Shown piece after piece: positions 57,659 to 64,000 of a DNA stretch of 64,000 nucleotides (positions within the stretch are counted from its first letter, which is position 1; each line of letters opens with the position of its first letter). Under the pieces are notes generated by a model, which worked only from the letters and a program-made list of their open reading frames with translations, searched no databases and was not told the DNA's origin. The position numbers and the translations under genes were made by a program. Source of the stretch: Daucus carota subsp. sativus (taxonomy: Eukaryota; Streptophyta; Magnoliopsida; Apiales; Apiaceae); the NCBI RefSeq assembly GCF_001625215.2, contig NC_030381.2, positions 47,366,689-47,430,688 of the forward strand, in the 5' to 3' direction.

Positions 57659-58138
57659 GGGAGTACTATATTTTATTGTCCATGTTTATATTAGTGTAAA
57701 AATAAAATTTGTAATTTAAAAAGAAGAAGATAAGAAAACACAAATTATGCCAAAGTTTGTTACAACGTACAATTGCCCATAAAATAATGGTTGAATGGAC
57801 ATCATCATGCGTGTCGGGACACTAATTTAGACTATTTCGAATTAACTTGCATAGTTAATTAACACAAATCACATAATATATATTATCAATTCTTCAATAC
57901 AGAATCCAACTTCCCTCGCAGACTTACAAAAATGGATCATGTTTCTGTAGCTAGGGTAGACTCCTATATATCCTATCAAGAAGATCTTAGTTATCATCTC
58001 AAGGTTAATTGGGAGTTAAATTTATAAATTTTACTATGATTGTTCGAAATGATTATTTCTAAGAGACAATATTCATATTTAGGTAAATATATTTTCAACT
58101 AAATAATATGTTTACAGACTTTCTGTGCCGACGGTTGT

Positions 58139-58757
58139 GCATAGAAGTTTCGTTTTATATATTAATGCGGCAAGTAGTTAAAATTTATTATTTCACAACC
58201 AATTTAAAGATCATGTTAAGTACTATAAATATAGCCTTTAATCCGTGCCAATCACGGGCGGGTATAGAATTCGTAATTTATTAATTATAATTTAAATTTT
58301 AACATCATCTTATTAGTATTTTAGTATTAATAAATTAGATTTTAACCGGATTATATTTACTAACTGATTAATTTTTTTGAAAGACTACGAATTTAACCAA
58401 CATCGGTTTATTATAATATAATATATTAATAATATATAAATTATATTTAAAAGAATAATGGTGGAGTTTTTTTATCTTGTATTACATCACAAGTGTTTGT
58501 AATTTGAACGATATAAAACTCTTTAATATTGTAAGAGTAAGAGAAGTCTGCATGTGACCGACTTGTAGTTATAAAGTAGATGACCAAACCAAAATTTTGT
58601 CCGATTACAAATTAAACCTATGTTTTTTTTTTTTGATGAAATTAAACCTATGTTTTATTATAGATAGTATAGATGCTTACCCTTGCATGAAAGTTCCATT
58701 TTAAATATTAGTGCAGCAAGCGGTCAAAATTTGTTATTTTGCAATCAGTTCAAACAT
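58139..58757. repeat. Pair of diverged direct repeats 544 bp apart
   Basis: GCATAGAAGTTTCG...GATCATG at 58139-58220 and GCATGAAAGTTCCA...ACATCATT at 58683-58757 share ATATTARTGCRGCAAG and CAAAATTTRTTATTT with many changes. They may mark an old element. Confidence 0.6.
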
Positions 58758-60314
58758 CATTTTTTTTAAATGAAAAGTGAAGAATTTAAAATTTTACTGA
58801 GACAAACTCCCGGAAGATCGATTACAATTTGATTATGAAATAAAAAAACAGGATAAATAAATAACCGTTTTGTTTTCAAACTGCTTAACACATAGAACTT
58901 TAAAAAAAAAATTAAAATTATTATAATCAAATTTCGAGCAATCCAATTTACATCAATCATGAATATGGTGACATCGCAATTAACTTTTACATAAATCTCA
59001 CGTGCAGCCTGATATTGATCTATAGCTTAATATTCAGAATTATCAGTTACATCAAACAGTTATCGGAGTAACTACAAATCCCAAATGAAAATTTATTTAT
59101 CATGAAATATAAGTTTTTATGATATTCATCATTATGCCATATTTAATGCGAGTTTTATGGATCATCTAAAATATCAGGTAAGTCTCGCAACAAATTGTTT
59201 TTAAAATTTACATGTGAGTTTGTTGATAAGCTCTTAACTATATTTTTTACGATAAAGATATCGCCATACGGTTCCATGCCTTAGATTTCAAATTTCTCCC
59301 ATTAATTTTACTAATCGTCAGTAACAATTTTAATTGTGACTGATTAAACTATTTTTACCATTTTTTTTATATCAATTTCTATCAAAAAGACAAAAACAAT
59401 TGTTTTTCCAATCTCGGCGTGAAAAGGAACATCCCTCAACTGACTTGTGTCTTTATAGCCGTCTTGTACAACTGTCTTAACCATAGTAGTTTCGCCTCAT
59501 CTTCGTTACGCCGATGAAATATTTTCCATTCTGGTGTGCAGCCCACAATCGCAATTTGCATATTTATTTTGCTTCACATTTCATCTTTCCAGATAATCTC
59601 TGCAATTAGACAACTAATTTCGAACATCTTGTTTCCAATCAGGGCCCGTAATATTATTTTATGTAATTAAACAATTAGTTTATGTTATATGCTTTGCATA
59701 ATTCATGTGATAAATGCAGAATTTGCTTCTACTATTTGTTACCACACGCTTAACATAAATTTTGCATATTAGTCAACTTAATTGCTTGGTGATCGAAGAA
59801 TATATCCCGTCAAATTTAGATGTCACATCATTATTGATACTCCTGCGATCTTGTTGATAAAATATGAAAAGTTCAGATTTTTATTCAGTTCAGTTGGAAA
59901 GGACAAAATTTAATCAGAATAAAGTAAAAATAATTCATGTATTTCTATAATCCTTATCCTGACACTTTACAATCTCGTCATGTACACTTCATAAAAAATT
60001 CTTCTATCTTTTTTTTTTCTTTTTTGTTTTGTTTTTCACTCAAATTGTTCAAACATCAGTTTTTCGATATTATTTAAGTATGGTTGGATATTATTTTAAT
60101 GAAAAACTTAGAGTGAGAAGGTTTAATATCCGGAAAGTAGACGGTTAGAACCGTAATTACGCAAGTAAACTTTCAATAAGAGCTTGTTCTCTTCATGTTA
60201 TCAAAACAAAATACTATTGCATGTTTGTCTTGGCTAGTGAGATTTAGCAAGAATATAGTTAATTATAAACGAGTTCACTTCTGCTGGGAGTAATTCGTGA
60301 TAGACATACTATAT

Positions 60315-60558
60315 GGGACCGTTTTGATGAGCTTAAAATAAGTGCTTTTTGTTTAAAGTAAAAAAAGTGAAGTAGAAGCTAGAAGTAAGTTAAGACTTAT
60401 AAGTGATTAAAGTGTTAGAGAAAAAAGTGGAAACCACGAAACAAAAGCTAGGATCCCTAACTTTTTATAAGTGTCTCTTAACTTTTTACACAAACGATAC
60501 AAATAAGTGCCGACTTATAACTCCAGAAACCAGACTTAAAAGCCTTGGCCAAACACCC
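60315..60558. mobile_element. MITE with GGGACCGTTT / AAACACCCAC ends
   Basis: Imperfect inverted ends with internal AAGTGCTTTTTG/CTTAAAAGCCTTGG mirror parts, similar in design to the element at 24181. The target duplication is not clear. Confidence 0.6.
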
Positions 60559-60700
60559 ACTATCTCTGCATAAAAGTCTGATCAAAACTTACACAATTGT
60601 AAATCAAAAAATTTTGAAGCTTTTCCCAGTAGCATAAATACAAGATTGAATAATTACACAACACAAGTGAGGAAACTAAAGAACTAGAGCTACAAATTTA

Positions 60701-63700
60701 TCAGGTGTTAGTAGTGTTATAACAATTTTTCGAAATGATTGATAGAGGTATGTGAATAGTGTGACCTTTATCCCCGAAGAGTCCAATTTTTCCAAAGGTT
60801 ACAACAGGGCTGTTAGCTGTGGCATTAATAGAAATGGTCAAGACTTGTCTCTCTCCGCTAGCAATGAAAAACTGCATTGGTTCTGCCTTCAAAGAAGCTC
60901 CCAAGGGAGCAGTCCATCCCACTCTGTACGTCTCATTCCTGGCGATGTTCATTACCGTTCTTTGGACTGTTCTTGACTGATTAAGTTTTGCAATTGTGAT
61001 AGAAGGCAAGTTTAGGTCTGCGCCATTAATGGTAGATGTTTTGCAGCTCATACCAGTGAAATTTAGGACTACTGGTGATGACCCGTTTATGCTGCAGAGG
61101 AATGACATGTAGTCATCATAAGCTGCAATACAGAAAGCAGGTCCAGAGTTGGTTAACGTGCCAGCAGATACATCATACAAGTGACCGAGTGACAGTAATT
61201 TTATATACTTGAGCACAAATTTTAGAGTCCCGTTCAAATACTTTATTTGCATGATCACATCCCAGTTAGCCAATGCATTTTTCATGTATCTATCACTACG
61301 TTTTACTTTTATCATGATATTCAACTTTCGTTTGGTATAGTATCTATCACTAGGTTTTCCTTGTTGAGTAAGGCCTCAAAAGCCATAAAACATTCTTCAT
61401 GTACTAGCTAACATGTGTGTATACATATATATTTAGTTATCTCCTATCTGGCCAAGCATCAAGGTACTTCAGAATGTATGCATAATAACAAAGGAATTGT
61501 TGGTTCAAATTCATGACCATGATAGTATATTCACACCAACAGTTATAGGACTCGAATGACTTACCCACATCAAAAATTAGTCCTGGATCTAATGCTGCAG
61601 TTGCATTAACGAAACCGCTCCCCATGTCAAAGGGTGTTGCAGGAGACTGATTCAAATCTGGGTTAGAATAAGCGCGTTGGGCCATCATGAGCTGACCATT
61701 TTTGTCATTCAGAGAAGCTGTTGTTGACAATGCAGATCCAATAGCTGAAGGACTAAAACTAGGAAATTTCTTTTTAATCAAAGCTGCAAGCCCTGCAACA
61801 TGAGGAGCCGCCATACTTGTCCCAGACATCATTGCAAAATTTTCTCCTGAAATGTGATTGTAACAAATTAGTTCATCTTTTTGAAGCAGACTAGCGATAT
61901 TTCACTCTTATACTTTATGACATCTATAGTGAAAGGTTGTGGATATTCTATATTAACTTACCCAGGAATTCAGAAGAGTCAGTTCCATGAGAACTCCAAG
62001 CAGACCAAATCAAGTTCCCGGGTGCAACCAGGTTAGGTTTTAGTATGTCAGCATTATCAAGAAATTTGTCTTCAGGATCTGGTCCTCTAGCAGAATAATA
62101 CATAACCTTTGGAACAGAATTGCTAAAAGTTGCCTTCACTCCGCCTGAAATGGATGCAGCAGCCCCAAATTTGGTAATCTTCTGTGTGATGACATCTCTG
62201 CTCAAGGAAGAATTGTAGTATTGCAGTAAGATCTGCCAAATTGATCAGGAAATTTAGTATATAAAGATAAAGAAGATTGCTTAAACCAAGGTCATCTAGA
62301 TTCAAATTGACCTTTTGTAGTTCAGAACAGATTCAGCGAGTATACAAAAAATTATGTTAAAATGAAAGTACACCTTAGAATCATCAGGAGATGAAAGTAT
62401 TATCCCAGGAATCGCCATTGGAACTGGATTAAGCTGATAACCTATGACGAAAGGATCCAGGTAGAATACAACACCAACAGCAGAGAGATTTTTAGCTGTA
62501 GTTAAGGCCTGTTTGATGCTGGACATTCCTAGAACAAACCTTATTGAGTAGCTACAAATTAAGAGATTCCCTTGAATAATATCCCGGTTCAGGCTATTGG
62601 GGTCCTGGCATTCCCCCACATACATGTTATCAACAGCTGCTGTATCATTCAAAGCATGAACTGCAGAAACCATTGTGTACATTGAAGCATTTTTCGTTCC
62701 CGCTGAAAAGATCGAAGCATGTTAGAATATGTTCACATACTTGATACCTGTATCTCTATAAATAATAAACAGGTGAAAGTGTACAAGTAAACACAGGTAC
62801 CAACAAATAAAGACTATGATAACTAAACAATAAAAAGTGCAAGCATAAGAACACTGATGTTGTTAGAAGATATTTAAAAGATACATTATTATTATATTTT
62901 ATAAAATGTTTAAATAAAATTTCATACATTATAGGGAGATATAACTGATCAAAAATGAGTAAATTCCTAGTACATAGTACCTTAAAATTTAAGAATTCAG
63001 GACAAAGTTGGTAAAGTGTGGCCATGCTTTATAAAATTGGGGCAAGTCAACGGAGGTTGTTCAGTAAATAATCTGGATCATCCTTGCAAGTACAAATTCC
63101 TCGGGTGAAGGAGCTAAATTGCAGTTGGATCTAAGTAGTACATATTGTTCCTTATTTGTGTGGGAATTTAATTGGAAGAGCAATGAAGTTTTCCTGTTAT
63201 AGGAATGAATAGTCTGCAGACTCCAAGATTCTTTTCATCACTTCTATTATTTTATTTTCATGGATCAATATATTCTAAAATGATTCATATTATCATTCTC
63301 ATGCTTGGTTAATTCGATATCATATAATAATATATTGCTATTTAGAACTTTGAATTTGTAATTCTTTGAATTTTTATAATAGTATTGGTAAAACATAAAA
63401 GCTTGATTATATGCTGTTGAAAATAGATAATACTGTATAAAATAGGTAACTTAGAGAGTCAAAGGTCTAAAATTCATTCTATATCTGAAAGAAACGTGCT
63501 GAAATAAAAAAGATTTCACCTGAAACAGATGTACCATTTTTAGACTTGTAGAAAGTAGTTCCATAGCTTATAGCTACTGTATGCCATGTCAAAGATAAAG
63601 ATTATAAAACTACTGAGCACACCAACTTACGTGCAAGCCCAACTCCAGGAATGGAGATGTTATTTCCAAGAAGAATAGAGTTACTATAGACCCTACCATG

Positions 63701-63913
63701 GGCTGCAGCACCAACAGTAAAGATCCATGGACTGAAAGAAGAAATGCTCTTAGCTGATGGTCCGGTATTTCCAGCTGCTTGTACAACAAATATACCTACT
63801 TTTACAGCTGCCAGCAAAGCCATGTCTATTGGGTTAAAGTAAGTTGCAATGCCTGGAGGGCGCCTGTTGGGGGTGATTGACAAGCTTATAATGTCTACTC
63901 CGTCCTGTGCTGC
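60701..63913 (-). CDS. SBT2-type subtilisin-like serine protease, 3' part, cut by right window edge
   Basis: Secreted S8 endopeptidase of the plant SBT2 group. Exons read: 63913-63631, 62702-62374, 62232-61962, 61846-61565 and 61122-60701 (stop TGA); upstream exons lie beyond the window. All phases agree. The oxyanion Asn is in VVQAAGNTGPSAKS, the PA-domain insert is in exons 2-3 (SAVGVVFYLDPFVIGYQLNP), the catalytic Ser is in MMSGTSMAAPHVAGLAALI, and the C-terminal Fn3-like domain ends with GKIGLFGDKGHTIHIPLSII. The catalytic Asp and His would be upstream and cannot be checked. GLAPGTKNASMYTMVSAVHA and PNLVAPGNLIWSAWSSHGTD are typical of SBT2. No lesion seen. Substrate unknown. Confidence 0.92.
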
Positions 63914-64000
63914 CTGTGTATAGAAAATTAGAGTTAGATTGGCTATTTTGAATTTTTGATCATTTCATATAGGTAGTTTATTACCAACACTAATGTAACA
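63914..64000 (-). other. Intron of the subtilase running to the window edge
   Basis: Follows a clear acceptor (TATACACAG) just above 63913. No exon is recognised in the remaining 87 bases. Confidence 0.6.

Larger units (their letters stand above)
57667..60700. other. Gene-poor region between the hAT element and the subtilase
   Basis: No gene. Contains a pair of diverged direct repeats (58139-58220 and 58683-58757), a CCGTGCCAATCACGG palindrome near 58243-58258, and a MITE near 60315-60558. Confidence 0.55.

Noticed and set aside
60701-61324. Longer reading of the last subtilase exon up to 61324
   Set aside because: The part above 61122 is intron: it lies upstream of a clear CAG acceptor and does not resemble subtilases, whereas joining exon 61565-61846 to 61122 restores the family sequence.
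1-64000. tRNA, rRNA, prokaryotic operons or CRISPR arrays
   Set aside because: No cloverleaf with box A/B, no rRNA core sequence, and no repeat-spacer array was recognised; the sequence is plant nuclear throughout.

Overview
The window is nuclear DNA of a flowering plant, almost certainly a eudicot. It is AT-rich, its genes carry many short introns with GT-AG (once GC-AG) borders, and the protein set is typical of land plants: an LSD1 zinc-finger protein, an mTERF pair, a BAHD acyltransferase, a non-RD LRR receptor kinase, an SBT2 subtilase, a plant gamma-SNAP and an ESCRT-III VPS2. Very many Stowaway and Tourist MITEs lie between and inside the genes. The species cannot be named from the sequence alone. 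No LTR retroelement was recognised.

Layout, left to right. (1) 1-2249, minus: 5' part of a GH31 alpha-glucosidase, cut by the left edge. (2) 3146-9451, plus: a small secreted-protein gene of the At4g14100 type, split inside its first exon by a 5.2-kb hAT transposon with a whole-looking transposase gene and an 8-bp target duplication. (3) 10449-13883, plus: ESCRT-III subunit VPS2.2 in 11 exons. (4) 15169-17247, minus: LSD1, with a long 5'-UTR intron that hosts a 484-bp hAT derivative and a GA microsatellite. (5) 20740-21198: a cluster of short ACGCAT...ATGCGT palindromes. (6) 21660-23428, plus: a gene I do not recognise, exon structure unresolved. (7) 25020-27874: a CACTA transposon carrying a decayed copy of a quinone oxidoreductase gene. 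(8) 31140-32635: a probable Helitron carrying a small B3-domain gene on the opposite strand. (9) 33806-37539: two divergent, intronless mTERF paralogues. (10) 38932-40284, minus: a vinorine-synthase-like BAHD acyltransferase. (11) 42578-48262, minus: gamma-SNAP in nine exons. (12) 49835-53734, minus: an LRR-XII receptor kinase whose only intron holds two abutting Tourist MITEs. (13) 54973-55299, minus: a small secreted proline-rich protein. (14) 56175-57666: Stowaway elements, one with a hAT element inserted at its edge. (15) 60701-64000, minus: 3' part of an SBT2-type subtilase, cut by the right edge.

The genes are separate single-gene units, as expected in a plant, not an operon. Two act in membrane traffic (VPS2.2 in ESCRT-III sorting, gamma-SNAP in SNARE recycling). 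Two relate to defence or cell death (LSD1, receptor kinase). The two mTERFs probably act in organelle gene expression. The most interesting structure is the mobile-element layer: three kinds of DNA transposon interrupting, capturing or carrying host gene sequence.
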